Source of the DNA: Candidatus Neomarinimicrobiota bacterium
GTDB lineage: Bacteria > Fidelibacterota > JAANXI01
Direction: 5' to 3'
DNA: 64,000 bases
Assembly (NCBI GenBank): GCA_021734025.1
Contig: JAIPJS010000008.1
Location: 1-64,000 of the forward strand
Part shown: piece after piece, positions 51,649-60,296 of the stretch
How positions within the stretch are numbered: position 1 is the stretch's first letter
Layout of the letters: every line of letters begins with the position of its first letter
Notes under the pieces: model-generated
Database searches by the model: none
What the model was told of the DNA's origin: nothing
What the model saw: the letters and a program-made list of their open reading frames with translations, nothing else
Program-made: the position numbers and the translations under genes

Positions 51649-52848
51649 ATGCGGAACCGAAACGAAAATACTATTTATGCTGATCACAGCGCCACAACGC
51701 CCGTGGATTCGCAGGTGGTTGATGAGATGCGGCGGATTATGACCAATGTTTGGGGGAACGCCAGCAGCGTCCACCAGATAGGTAGATCAGCCAAAGTGGA
51801 GCTGGAACAGGCCAGAGAGACGATCGCCGGTGCACTCAACGCCTCACGGAACGAGATTCTCTTCACCAGCGGTGCCACCGAGTCCGACAATTTTGCCCTG
51901 CGTGGGTTGGCTCAGGCATTTCGCAACAAGGGCAAACATATTATCACTTCGAAGGCGGAGCATCACGCAGTGCTCCATACCTGCGAGGCGCTGGATAAGA
52001 ATGGATTTTCTGTGACCTATCTGGACGTGGACAAACACGTAATGGTCAATCCCGGTGATGTGGAGGCTGTCCTCACCGACGAGACGATCCTCATCAGCAT
52101 CATGCATGCCAACAACGAGATCGGTACGATCAATCCCATAGATGAAATCGGAAAAATTGCTCAGGAGCACGATATTCCATTCCACACGGATGCGGTCCAG
52201 ACCTTCGGAAAACTGCCATTGGATGTGAGTGAATTACCGGTGGATGCGCTTTCGGTCTCCGGACATAAAATTTATGGCCCCAAGGGCATCGGATTTCTGT
52301 ACGTGAACAAGAATCTAGATATTATTCCCCAACTGACCGGCGGTGCCCAGGAACGGAACCTTCGGGCCGGCACCGAAAATTTACCGGCGATTGTGGGGTT
52401 GGCGAAGGCGGTTGAGCTCGCACTTGAGAGTCAAAATTCCGAAACCGATCGGTTACGGAACTTGCAGAAATCGCTGGAGATCGGATTGACTGAGCAAATC
52501 CCCGGGGCCACCGTTCACGGCCATCCGGAAAAGCGCATCGCCGGATTAACGCACATCGGATTCGATGGCGTTGATGGTGAATCGCTGGTGATGAACCTGG
52601 ATATGCGCGGTATCGCCGTCTCCAGCGGATCGGCGTGCTCCTCCGGAACGGTGAATCCGTCTCACGTACTCCTGGCCATGGGCTACGAGAAAGACAGAGC
52701 CAAGAGTGCCATTCGCATCTCCCTGGGGAGAAGTAATACGGAGGAGGATATTCCGGTATTGATTGACGCAATCCGAGAAGAGGTCGAACGTATCCGAACC
52801 GCCGGAGAGCAACGGAACCAAAAGAAAGAAGAAATCGTACACGCTTGA
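51649..52848 (+). CDS. Cysteine desulfurase (NifS/IscS family)
   Basis: 399 residues. The N-terminus YADHSATTPVDSQVVDEM is diagnostic. Lys207 in SVSGHKIYGPKGIGFLYV is the PLP Schiff-base lysine. Cys330 in SSGSACSSGTVNPSHV lies in the persulfide loop. The full complement suggests sulfur transfer from cysteine to Fe-S cluster assembly or tRNA thiolation. mnmA follows 133 bp downstream on the same strand, so a role in 2-thiouridine formation is likely. The frame begins with ATG 51649, with no strong ribosome site (ccgcttatgc). No iscU-like gene is nearby. Confidence 0.93.
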   Translation: MRNRNENTIYADHSATTPVDSQVVDEMRRIMTNVWGNASSVHQIGRSAKVELEQARETIAGALNASRNEILFTSGATESDNFALRGLAQAFRNKGKHIITSKAEHHAVLHTCEALDKNGFSVTYLDVDKHVMVNPGDVEAVLTDETILISIMHANNEIGTINPIDEIGKIAQEHDIPFHTDAVQTFGKLPLDVSELPVDALSVSGHKIYGPKGIGFLYVNKNLDIIPQLTGGAQERNLRAGTENLPAIVGLAKAVELALESQNSETDRLRNLQKSLEIGLTEQIPGATVHGHPEKRIAGLTHIGFDGVDGESLVMNLDMRGIAVSSGSACSSGTVNPSHVLLAMGYEKDRAKSAIRISLGRSNTEEDIPVLIDAIREEVERIRTAGEQRNQKKEEIVHA

Positions 52849-52861
52849 CAAGATAAAAACT

Positions 52862-52975
52862 TGGCACGCAGATGACGCTGAAACTACCGATTACTGCTGA
52901 TAAATAAGGACAAAAATTTGCTTATTCTTTATCTGCGATAATCTGCTTAATCTGCGTTATCAGCGTGCTATTAGG
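52862..52975. repeat. Intergenic 'TCTGCGATAATCTGCTTAATCTGCG' type repeat
   Basis: The segment contains tandem TCTGCG/TCTGCT words (tctgcgata, atctgctta, atctgcgtt) at 52936-52963 with inverted arms: GGCACGCAGATGACGCTGA at 52862 and TCAGCGTGCTA at 52962. This is a widespread class of intergenic repeat. It fills the gap between the desulfurase and mnmA genes. Confidence 0.65.
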
Positions 52976-52981
52976 TGTTAT

Positions 52982-54100
52982 ATGAAGTGGAAACCGGACA
53001 AAGGTGAGCGCGTAGTAGCTGCGATGAGCGGCGGCGTGGATTCGTCTTTAATGGCGAAGCTGCTGCTGGATCAGGGTTACGACGTTATCGGCGTCACCAT
53101 GAAGTTGTGGACCTATGAACGGGTCGGCGGCAACACCCGTGCGGCGGATAGCAACTGCTGCTCCATCGAGGAGATCAACGACGCGCGGATGGTCTGTCAT
53201 CAACTGGGTATTCCACATTACGTGTTGGACTTTTCGGACACGTTTCACGACACGGTGGTTGAGAATTTTGTCAGCGAGTACCTGAACGGCAGCACGCCGA
53301 ATCCGTGTGTGCTCTGCAATTCGCGGGTGCGCTGGGTCTCCCTGCTGGATCGCATCGGCGAGTTCGGCGCGGAATTCATCGCAACGGGACACTACGCCCG
53401 TCGCCGCTACAATCCGGAAACGGATGCAATGGAGCTACTGCAGGGACTCGACCCACAGAAGGATCAGTCGTATGTCCTATGGGGAGTCAATCAGGATCTG
53501 TTAAGACGGACACTCTGGCCGCTGGGGAATTTCACCAAGGAGACCGTCCGCTCGGATGCCAGCGACGCGAATTTGCACACGGCACAGCGTCCTGAGAGTT
53601 TCGAGATCTGCTTTGTTGCCGATAACGACTACCGACGTTTCCTGAGCGAGTACGCGACAGAGGAGATGGAGTCCATTCCCGAGGGCGAAATCGTGGATAC
53701 TGAAGGGAATGTACTGGGAATGCACGAAGGCTATCCAAACTACACTATCGGTCAGCGCCGGGGGCTCGGAATCGCAATCGGCGAGCCGGTTTATGTGAAG
53801 GAGATTCGCCCGGAAACCAACCGGATTGTTGTCGGCAAGAAGCAGGAAGTGCTGTCGGAAACCTGTGAGATTGCCGGAGTGAATTACACCAGTGGTATCG
53901 AGCTCATCACGCCAACGCGGGTCAGGGCTGCCATTCGGTACAACCACCGCGGTGCAGACGCAACCCTGGTTCCGAAGGAGAACAATACAGCGACCATAGA
54001 ATTCGACGAACCACAACACGCCATCACACCGGGGCAATCAGCAGTGTTTTACCGCGATGACCTGGTGTTGGGCGGCGGATTTATTAAGCAGGCGGCGTGA
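52982..54100 (+). CDS. mnmA: tRNA-specific 2-thiouridylase
   Basis: 372 residues, a typical length. The PP-loop AAMSGGVDSSLMAKLL (residues 13-28) binds ATP. Cys112 in NPCVLCNSRVRW and Cys210 in ESFEICFVAD are the catalytic pair. The C-terminal beta barrel includes GQRRGLGIAIGEPVYV, then QHAITPGQSAVFY. The enzyme thiolates U34 of tRNAs for Lys, Glu and Gln, taking sulfur from a desulfurase such as the one encoded just upstream. Start ATG 52982 follows a repeat, with a weak ribosome site. Confidence 0.96.
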   Translation: MKWKPDKGERVVAAMSGGVDSSLMAKLLLDQGYDVIGVTMKLWTYERVGGNTRAADSNCCSIEEINDARMVCHQLGIPHYVLDFSDTFHDTVVENFVSEYLNGSTPNPCVLCNSRVRWVSLLDRIGEFGAEFIATGHYARRRYNPETDAMELLQGLDPQKDQSYVLWGVNQDLLRRTLWPLGNFTKETVRSDASDANLHTAQRPESFEICFVADNDYRRFLSEYATEEMESIPEGEIVDTEGNVLGMHEGYPNYTIGQRRGLGIAIGEPVYVKEIRPETNRIVVGKKQEVLSETCEIAGVNYTSGIELITPTRVRAAIRYNHRGADATLVPKENNTATIEFDEPQHAITPGQSAVFYRDDLVLGGGFIKQAA

Positions 54101-54278
54101 TTTGCAATTGTATAAGTCACTCTTCGACAGGCACGGAGTAACTCACCTGGGCGTCATTCCTTATAAGAGGTTCCTACCGGAGTTGAGATTGTCGTCGCAG
54201 AGGGAACACTACGGGGAAGGGTGAGCGCCGGAATTCAAACGATTTTCGACTTTTATTTATTTTTAACGGAGGCCCCTA

Positions 54279-55079
54279 ATGCCAAAAAAAGTTACAACCA
54301 AGACAATCCGATCGTGGAAGGGTAGCGACCATAAGATTACCTCGCTCACGGCGTACGACGCTACATTCGGGAAATTGGTGGATGCTGCAGGCATTGATTT
54401 GATCCTGGTGGGCGACTCGGCCGGGAATGTCTTCGCCGGTCACGAAAATACGATTCCCATGACGATGGACCAAATGATCTATCACACGGCTTCAGTCCGT
54501 CGAAGTGTCTCCAGAGCTTTACTCGTCGCAGACATGCCGTTTGGTTCCTATCAGAGTTCCGATGAAAAGGGTATAGAAAACGCTGTTCGCTTGATGAAGG
54601 AGGCGGGCGCTGAAGCGGTGAAACTGGAAGGCGGAAAGCGGATTGCCGATCTTGTAAAAAAACTCACCGAGAGCGGTATCCCGGTCATGGGGCATCTGGG
54701 GCTGACTCCGCAATCTATTAATGAGTTCGGCGGGTATCACACCCAGGCGACCTCTGAGATCACCGCTGAGCGGCTCATTGACGATGCACAGGCGTTACAG
54801 CATGCGGGCGTGTTTTCGATGGTACTGGAAAAGATTCCGGCCTCGCTTGCCAAGAAGGTTACCGAAACTATCAGCATTCCCACTATCGGCATCGGCGCTG
54901 GCCCGGACTGCGACGGACAGGTTTTGGTTATTTACGATATGCTCGGTCTGTATGATGAAATCAATCCGAAGTTCGTTCGCCGATACGCGCATCTCGCCGA
55001 TGATATCCGCTCTGCGCTTGGAAAATATATTGAGGATGTGCAGAGCGGCGATTTTCCGAGCGCTGACGAGTCGTATTAA
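54279..55079 (+). CDS. panB: 3-methyl-2-oxobutanoate hydroxymethyltransferase
   Basis: 266 residues. Motifs are KITSLTAYDATFGKLVDAAGIDLILVGDSAGNVFAGHENT in pieces, then MPFGSYQSS, EAVKLEGGKR, HLGLTPQSINEFGG and GIGAGPDCDGQVLVIYDMLGL. This TIM-barrel enzyme makes ketopantoate from alpha-ketoisovalerate with methylene-tetrahydrofolate. The start has a strong aacggaggcccct site. It is the first gene of the pantothenate run (panB, then panC after a repeat-filled 237-bp gap, then panD). Confidence 0.97.
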   Translation: MPKKVTTKTIRSWKGSDHKITSLTAYDATFGKLVDAAGIDLILVGDSAGNVFAGHENTIPMTMDQMIYHTASVRRSVSRALLVADMPFGSYQSSDEKGIENAVRLMKEAGAEAVKLEGGKRIADLVKKLTESGIPVMGHLGLTPQSINEFGGYHTQATSEITAERLIDDAQALQHAGVFSMVLEKIPASLAKKVTETISIPTIGIGAGPDCDGQVLVIYDMLGLYDEINPKFVRRYAHLADDIRSALGKYIEDVQSGDFPSADESY

Positions 55080-55099
55080 AACAAAATAAATCGATTCTT

Positions 55100-55120
55100 C
55101 CTCGCAATGAGATTGCGAGG
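55100..55120. repeat. CCTCGCAAT hairpin (copy 2) in the panB-panC gap
   Basis: CCTCGCAAT, GAG, ATTGCGAGG: same arms and loop as 39345-39367, 21 bp after the panB stop. In this gap there is also a GTCGGCGATCCCACCGACAG-type hairpin at about 55232-55251, like those near 39.25 kb. Either may cause partial termination in the pan operon. Confidence 0.7.
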
Positions 55121-55316
55121 CTATTTAGACAGCCTTGAAATTTCATTTCAAAGTATACAGCATACAGATTGGTACATATATCCTCGCCGATCTTTTCGGA
55201 GACAGTAACAGTTTTCATGTAATCAGATATCACTGTCGGCGATCCCACCGACAGGATGGAAATATCCCAAAATACCGTTCACTTTTTCACCTGATTACTG
55301 TTACATTCCATTCTCT

Positions 55317-56186
55317 ATGGCAACGGAAGTCATCAAATCAGTCAAAACGATGCAGCGGCGGTCGGCAAGCCTCCAACAGGCTGGTCACACCATTGCGCTG
55401 GTGCCGACCATGGGATTCCTTCACGAGGGGCACCTCTCGCTGGTGGATATCGCCAGGGGCAAGGGTGATACGGTGGTGATGAGTATCTTTGTGAATCCGA
55501 CGCAATTCGGCGAAGGCGAGGATTTCGAGGATTATCCCAGAGATTTCGAGAGGGATCTGTCGCTTGCCATGGATCGGGGCGTTGACGTTATTTTTTGGCC
55601 CGGTGCCGATGATATGTATCCGGAAAACTTCAGTACACATGTCGAAGTTAAAAATCTTACAGAACATCTTTGCGGTGCGTCCCGTCCGGGACATTTCCAG
55701 GGGGTCACCACAGTGGTGGCAAAATTATTTAACATCGTTCAGCCGGATATAGCCATCTTTGGGCAAAAGGATGCCCAGCAGGGATTCGTACTGAAGCGAA
55801 TGATTCGGGATCTGAATTTTCCCATCGATATTGTGCTCGGCCCGATTATCCGTGAAGAAGACGGAGTGGCTATGAGCTCCCGGAATACTTACCTTTCCGA
55901 GGAGGAGCGGGAACAGGCACTTTCCCTCTATCAGGGGCTGCAGACGGCGAAAAAAAAGGTTGAATCTGGAGAGGTGGATAGTAATATTATTATTGATAAA
56001 ATCCGTTCGGTTATAGAGCCGAACCCCGACGTTGAGATTGACTATATAGAAGTGACGGATACCGAGAATTTATCGCCTGTTGAGACCATAGAAGGTCAGG
56101 TATTAATTGCGGTTGCAGCGTATGTTGGAACAACACGGTTGATTGACAATATAATAGTGAGCAATAATGAAACGAACACTACTTAA
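55317..56186 (+). CDS. panC: Pantothenate synthetase
   Basis: 289 residues. Motifs are [21 protein letters not shown] (HxGH adenylate site), [57 protein letters not shown] in pieces, and [20 protein letters not shown]. It condenses pantoate and beta-alanine with ATP. The panD start lies inside its last codons (overlap 20 bp), so both are translated from one message. No bifunctional cytidylate kinase is fused. Confidence 0.97.
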   Translation: MATEVIKSVKTMQRRSASLQQAGHTIALVPTMGFLHEGHLSLVDIARGKGDTVVMSIFVNPTQFGEGEDFEDYPRDFERDLSLAMDRGVDVIFWPGADDMYPENFSTHVEVKNLTEHLCGASRPGHFQGVTTVVAKLFNIVQPDIAIFGQKDAQQGFVLKRMIRDLNFPIDIVLGPIIREEDGVAMSSRNTYLSEEEREQALSLYQGLQTAKKKVESGEVDSNIIIDKIRSVIEPNPDVEIDYIEVTDTENLSPVETIEGQVLIAVAAYVGTTRLIDNIIVSNNETNTT

Positions 56187-56541
56187 ATCCAAGATTCACC
56201 GGGGTACGGTGACGGAAGCAGATCTGGCTTATGAGGGAAGCCTCACGCTGGATCCTGAATATATGCGAGCAGCGGATATTCTACCGTACGAGAAAGTGCA
56301 TATCGTCAACATCAATAACGGGGCACGGCTGGAAACGTATGCCATCGAAGGTGTACCGGGCAGCAAAACCATATGCCTGAATGGCGCCGCGGCCCGTCTC
56401 GGCCAGGTTGGCGATCGGGTTATTGTGATGAGTTATGTGCAAATGAAGGAAGCAGAAGCCCGGAACCATGAACCGACCGTCGTACTTCTGGATGAAAAAA
56501 ATAATATCGTATCGGTTACCTCTGACAGTGTAGCCGCATAG
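56167..56541 (+). CDS. panD: Aspartate 1-decarboxylase
   Basis: 124 residues as in PanD. Self-cleavage occurs at Gly24-Ser25 in [20 protein letters not shown], leaving a pyruvoyl group on Ser25. Other landmarks are [22 protein letters not shown] and [12 protein letters not shown]. It produces beta-alanine for PanC, with which it overlaps by 20 bp. The family needs a maturation factor (PanM or PanZ) only in some bacteria. The next gene starts 20 bp later with its own site (ttaggagg). Confidence 0.97.
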   Translation: MKRTLLKSKIHRGTVTEADLAYEGSLTLDPEYMRAADILPYEKVHIVNINNGARLETYAIEGVPGSKTICLNGAAARLGQVGDRVIVMSYVQMKEAEARNHEPTVVLLDEKNNIVSVTSDSVAA

Positions 56542-56560
56542 ATTCTTTAGGAGGATTCGT

Positions 56561-57067
56561 ATGAAGAAAGTTATATCCATCTTAGCGATACTTATAGCGA
56601 TCGCTCTCATCAATCCTTCAGTCGTGGATGCGCAATTCCGCGCGGAACAGAATAGACCGTCGATTTCCGAGCGGATTGGGATGCCGTATTCGCCATCCAA
56701 CAGCAGCATGGTGCTTGGTTTTATCGATCCGTCCAAATTGGATATGAAACAGTCGTACTCCATGTCATTTATCTCAGGAGCCGGCCAGTCCACAACGCTT
56801 GGAATGTATACCAATCGGCTGTCTTATATGATTAGCCCGGATATGCAGATTATCGCAGATATCGGATATCTGCACCAGCCATTTCAATCAATGAATAGCG
56901 GTCTCCCCTCAAATATCTTTAGTAACGGCCAGTTCTTCTATGGAGGAGAATTGCGCTACAAACCGACGGACAATACATCCCTGAGGATCCGCCTTGATAA
57001 TATGCCCCGGTATAATTCCTGGGGTAACCCGTATTCCCGGAGTTATTCACCACTACTGGGATACTAA
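56561..57067 (+). CDS. Exported protein, unrecognised
   Basis: 168 residues. Signal peptide (1-25; ISILAILIAIALINPSVVDAQ). The mature part is rich in Ser, Met, Asn and Tyr with alternating beta pattern (YSMSFISGAGQSTTLGMYTNRLSYMISPDMQIIADIGYL in pieces, then GELRYKPTDNTSLRIRLDNMPRY), like a small barrel or surface protein. I do not recognise the family. It sits between panD and the LytR_C gene on one strand (20 and 18 bp spacings), so it is transcribed with the pantothenate and RsfS genes, a mixed but steady neighbourhood in related genomes as far as I recall. Confidence 0.75.
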   Translation: MKKVISILAILIAIALINPSVVDAQFRAEQNRPSISERIGMPYSPSNSSMVLGFIDPSKLDMKQSYSMSFISGAGQSTTLGMYTNRLSYMISPDMQIIADIGYLHQPFQSMNSGLPSNIFSNGQFFYGGELRYKPTDNTSLRIRLDNMPRYNSWGNPYSRSYSPLLGY

Positions 57068-57085
57068 CCCAAAGGAAAACTGTCT

Positions 57086-57664
57086 ATGCCTCGACGTTCC
57101 CGCCGTCGCACACCCCGTCGTTCCAATCGCAAAGAGGCGTCCGAATCCCGGAACAATGTAAAATCCTGGGCAATTAACTTTGTTATCGGGACACTGGCAG
57201 TTGTGGTGTTAGGCTTTGTGTATTCCTCCATAAATCGCATTCAGGAAAATAAGCAGGCCGTGGCTGACCTATCTCTGGAAGAAAGTATCCAGAAATATGA
57301 AAAGAAAAGTCTGGCCAAAGAGCTCTACGAGCAGAAACAGTTCACGGATGTCTGGGTCGAGGTGTTAAACGGAAATGGGGTCGCCGGTGTGGCCGGAAAT
57401 TTTACGGATTATCTGCGGGAGCAGGGCTTCGATGTGCAAAATACGGACAACGCCTCTAACTTTAATTATCAGAATACTCAGGTGATTGCCCGATCGGACG
57501 AACAACGGAAGGCCATCGCCGTGGCGCAGGCACTGCAGATTGATACGAGTCAGGTCAAGATCCAACCGGATCCGTCGCTGCAGCTGGACGTTACCGTTAT
57601 CCTTGGAAAAGACTACAAAGATTTATCCGTGTATAAGTCAATTCAACAATCGAATATCCCGTAA
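57086..57664 (+). CDS. LytR_C-domain membrane protein
   Basis: 192 residues. A basic N-terminus (PRRSRRRTPRRSNRKEASES), one membrane helix (about 31-49; FVIGTLAVVVLGFVYSSI), then a linker and the C-terminal LytR_C domain (about 92-185): VEVLNGNGVAGVAGNFTDYLREQGFDVQ, then TQVIARSDEQRKAIAVAQAL. The domain also appears in LytR-Cps2A-Psr enzymes and in small anchored proteins that bind the cell wall. The stop overlaps the ribosome site of rsfS (taaggag). Its role next to RsfS is unknown. Confidence 0.88.
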   Translation: MPRRSRRRTPRRSNRKEASESRNNVKSWAINFVIGTLAVVVLGFVYSSINRIQENKQAVADLSLEESIQKYEKKSLAKELYEQKQFTDVWVEVLNGNGVAGVAGNFTDYLREQGFDVQNTDNASNFNYQNTQVIARSDEQRKAIAVAQALQIDTSQVKIQPDPSLQLDVTVILGKDYKDLSVYKSIQQSNIP

Positions 57665-57675
57665 GGAGTACAGCC

Positions 57676-58074
57676 GTTAGCAAGCCAAAAATACGCAAAA
57701 ACAGCGAAGAAATTACTTCCAGCGAATTAGCACATAGCATCGCCGAATTATCTCTCACCAAAAAAGCCGAAGACGTCACCGTCCTGGATCTTCAGGGACT
57801 GACGACCATTACCGATTATTTCGTTATTGCGTCCGGTGCGTCGGATACCCAGGTGAAAGCCATCGTAGATGCCATCACCGACGGCCTCGAACCGGAGATC
57901 GAACCGTGGCACATCGAAGGCTATAACCAGCTCCGCTGGGTGCTGCTGGATTTCGTCGATGTGGTAGTCCACGTGTTCCAGCGACAGGTCCGTGAATACT
58001 ATGATATCGAGCGTCTCTGGGCCGATGCAGATAAAGAGCTGGTGACCGAAGACGAAGTGACCGAATCCGAATGA
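57676..58074 (+). CDS. rsfS: Ribosome silencing factor RsfS; start codon abnormal
   Basis: The RsfS/Iojap core is clear: SSELAHSIAELSLTKKAEDVTVLDL, then DYFVIASGASDTQVKAIVDAI, WVLLDFVDVVVHVFQ and REYYDIERLWADA. No ATG, GTG or TTG is in frame between the stop at 57634 and a GTG at 57853, which would cut away half the domain. AAGGAG at 57663-57668 is 7 bp upstream of a GTT at 57676 (GTT AGC AAG). Another option is ATT at 57712 (then TSSELAHS), the usual N-terminus of the family. The coordinates use GTT. RsfS binds ribosomal protein L14 and blocks subunit joining in starved cells. Its stop overlaps the argS start by 4 bp. Confidence 0.88.
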   Translation, partial: VSKPKIRKNSEEITSSELAHSIAELSLTKKAEDVTVLDLQGLTTITDYFVIASGASDTQVKAIVDAITDGLEPEIEPWHIEGYNQLRWVLLDFVDVVVHVFQRQVREYYDIERLWADADKELVTEDEVTESE

Positions 58075-59702
58075 TTAAGTATCTCCGCGGGATTATCGGC
58101 GTGGCTGCCGATTCTCTCGACTATCCCGACACCGATTTTACCGTTGAGCGTCCCAAACTGGACGAACATGGCAATTACTCCACGAATATTGCCCTGACCC
58201 TCACCAAACCTCTCCGCCGTAATCCCATGGAAATTGCGGAGGCAATTCTGGATGAATTGGAGTATGACGAGACCATCGTAGACGAGGTGAAGATTGCCAA
58301 GCCCGGCTTCATCAATTTTTATCTTTCCAAAGATTACTTTCGGCAGCAGCTGAAAGTTATACATACTCAGGGCGACGATTTTGGTAAGCATCCCAGGAAG
58401 GAAAATCCGACAGCGCTGGTGGAGTTTGTCAGCGCCAATCCCACCGGGCCACTGAACATCGGACACGGCCGCCAGGCGGTACTAGGCGATACCATCGCCA
58501 ATTTTCTGGAGTGGAACGGGTATGCCGTCTCCAGAGAATACTATTACAATGACGCCGGCCGCCAGATGCGCGTCCTGGCTGAGTCGGTGAAGTCCCGCTA
58601 TTACGAGCTGCTGGATGAGAATTTCCCATTCCCGGAAGACGGGTATCAGGGCGAGTACATCCGGGATATCGCACAGACACTTATCGATAAACACGGTGAT
58701 GAACTCCTCAAATCCGATAGTCTGGATCCGTTTCTGGAAGAGGCGGAAAACGTCGTGTTCGCGGACATCAACGGGACACTGGAACGCCTGGGCATCGAGT
58801 TCGACACTTATTATAATGAACGTTCGCTGTATGATGACGGGGCGATTGAAAGGGTACTTTCGACGTTTAAAGAAAAGGGACACTCCTACGAGGAGGACGG
58901 CGCCGTCTGGTTTAAGGCTACGGATTTCGGCCAGGATCAGGATCGGGTTATCGTCAAAAGTTCCGGCGAGCCAACCTATCGTCTGCCGGATATGGCCTAT
59001 CACACCACCAAAATCGAACGTGGTTTCGATCGGATTATCGACCTGTTCGGCGCGGATCACCACGCCGCGTATCCGGACGTGATGGCTGGACTCCAGGCGC
59101 TCGGTTACGCCACGGACAATATTGAGGTGTATCTCCACCAGTTCGTGACGCTGGTACGGGATGGCAAGCAGATGAAGATGTCCACCCGCAAGGCAAATTA
59201 TGTGACGCTGGACGAACTGATGGCCGAAGTTGGCGTAGACGTCATCCGGTATTTCTTCAACATGCGGACCATGAACTCGCATCTGAATTTCGACCTGGAT
59301 CTGGCGCTGAAACAGAGCGACGAAAATCCGGTCTTCTATCTCCAGTACGGACACGCCCGGATTTGCAGTATCTTCAAAAAAGCCGAGGAACGTGGCGTTG
59401 AACCGCCGGATTCCGCCCCGGACCTTTCCGTGATTGGGGAGCCGGAGGAGATCGATCTCATCGAAAAGATGCTAGAATTTCCGGAAATTATCGCCTCATG
59501 TGGCCAGACGCTCGAGCCGGTGCAACTCTGTCAGTATCTACAAGATCTGGCGACGGCGCTTCATAAATTTTATACCGAATGCATCGTTATCTCCGATGAT
59601 GTTAAACTGACTCAAGCAAGACTGTATCTCATCGAGGCGACGCGGATTGTCTTAGCTAACGGACTCACCGTTCTCGGCATCACCGCTCCCGAGCGGATGT
59701 AG
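58071..59702 (+). CDS. argS: Arginyl-tRNA synthetase
   Basis: 543 residues, within the class Ia ArgRS range. The HIGH motif is in ANPTGPLNIGHGRQAVLGD and the KMSKS-like motif is KQMKMSTRKANYVTLDEL. The N-terminal Arg-tRNA synthetase domain (YSTNIALTLTKPLRRNPMEIAE) and the C-terminal anticodon-binding DALR domain (QYLQDLATALHKFYTECIVIS, then LTVLGITAPERM) are complete. It charges tRNA-Arg. It is translated from a start overlapping rsfS by 4 bp (atga), so it is the last gene of the panD-rsfS-argS run. Confidence 0.97.
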   Translation: MIKYLRGIIGVAADSLDYPDTDFTVERPKLDEHGNYSTNIALTLTKPLRRNPMEIAEAILDELEYDETIVDEVKIAKPGFINFYLSKDYFRQQLKVIHTQGDDFGKHPRKENPTALVEFVSANPTGPLNIGHGRQAVLGDTIANFLEWNGYAVSREYYYNDAGRQMRVLAESVKSRYYELLDENFPFPEDGYQGEYIRDIAQTLIDKHGDELLKSDSLDPFLEEAENVVFADINGTLERLGIEFDTYYNERSLYDDGAIERVLSTFKEKGHSYEEDGAVWFKATDFGQDQDRVIVKSSGEPTYRLPDMAYHTTKIERGFDRIIDLFGADHHAAYPDVMAGLQALGYATDNIEVYLHQFVTLVRDGKQMKMSTRKANYVTLDELMAEVGVDVIRYFFNMRTMNSHLNFDLDLALKQSDENPVFYLQYGHARICSIFKKAEERGVEPPDSAPDLSVIGEPEEIDLIEKMLEFPEIIASCGQTLEPVQLCQYLQDLATALHKFYTECIVISDDVKLTQARLYLIEATRIVLANGLTVLGITAPERM

Positions 59703-59796
59703 TCGGTAGTTTCTATTTCCCTTTTTAAGTAGTCTCAACTCCTCTAAAAGTAAGGGAAAAAAATAGGGTGCTTTGGAGGGGATAGGGAACATCAGT

Positions 59797-60296
59797 GCTA
59801 GAGTGTTAAAGTGTTATTGTGTTATCGTGTTATCGTTAAGACGACTTCGTAATCTTAATCATGCTCTTAATCTCTCCGCTGGGATCCTATTGGGAGAATC
59901 GGTTTTTTTAGAGAATAGATTAGGGAGAAAGAAAACTGCCGTTAGTTGTTCGTGGCATGTTGTTAGTTGAAGGAGAAATGTCATTAAACGAATCGCGCTG
60001 GATTGATTTACCACGGACAACAAACTACTAACTACGAACAAAACCAACTATACCCGCTAAATCAGGCATGAGTCCGTCAATAGCCGGATTAGTACCCTGG
60101 TTGAATGAGCGGGAACTACAAACAGCCTTTGACACTGGACTCAGGACACCCAGCACACAACGGTTTTAACAATAACACTGTAACACGCTAACACATTAAC
60201 ACGCAGTTACTTGCCCCGTAGGGATCCCTTTGGGAAACACTTCCTCCGGGAGGAGTCCCTTCCAGGAAACACCCGAACACTCTAACACTTTTTTTC
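59797..60296. repeat. GTGTTA/TAACAC octamer arrays in opposite orientation plus GGGATCCC palindromes
   Basis: At 59799-59830 gtgttaaa, gtgttatt, gtgttatc and gtgttatc follow at 8-bp steps, then a segment (cttaatcat) shared with the array at 33.0 kb. At 60170-60200 the reverse form runs aacactgt, aacacgct, aacacatt, aacacgca. Then come TAGGGATCCCTTTGGGA (60219-60235) and CTTCCTCCGGGAGGAGTCCCTT (60240-60261, in pieces). The whole spacer 59703-60281 after argS has no gene. The inverted arrays may bracket a larger element of about 500 bp. Confidence 0.6.
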
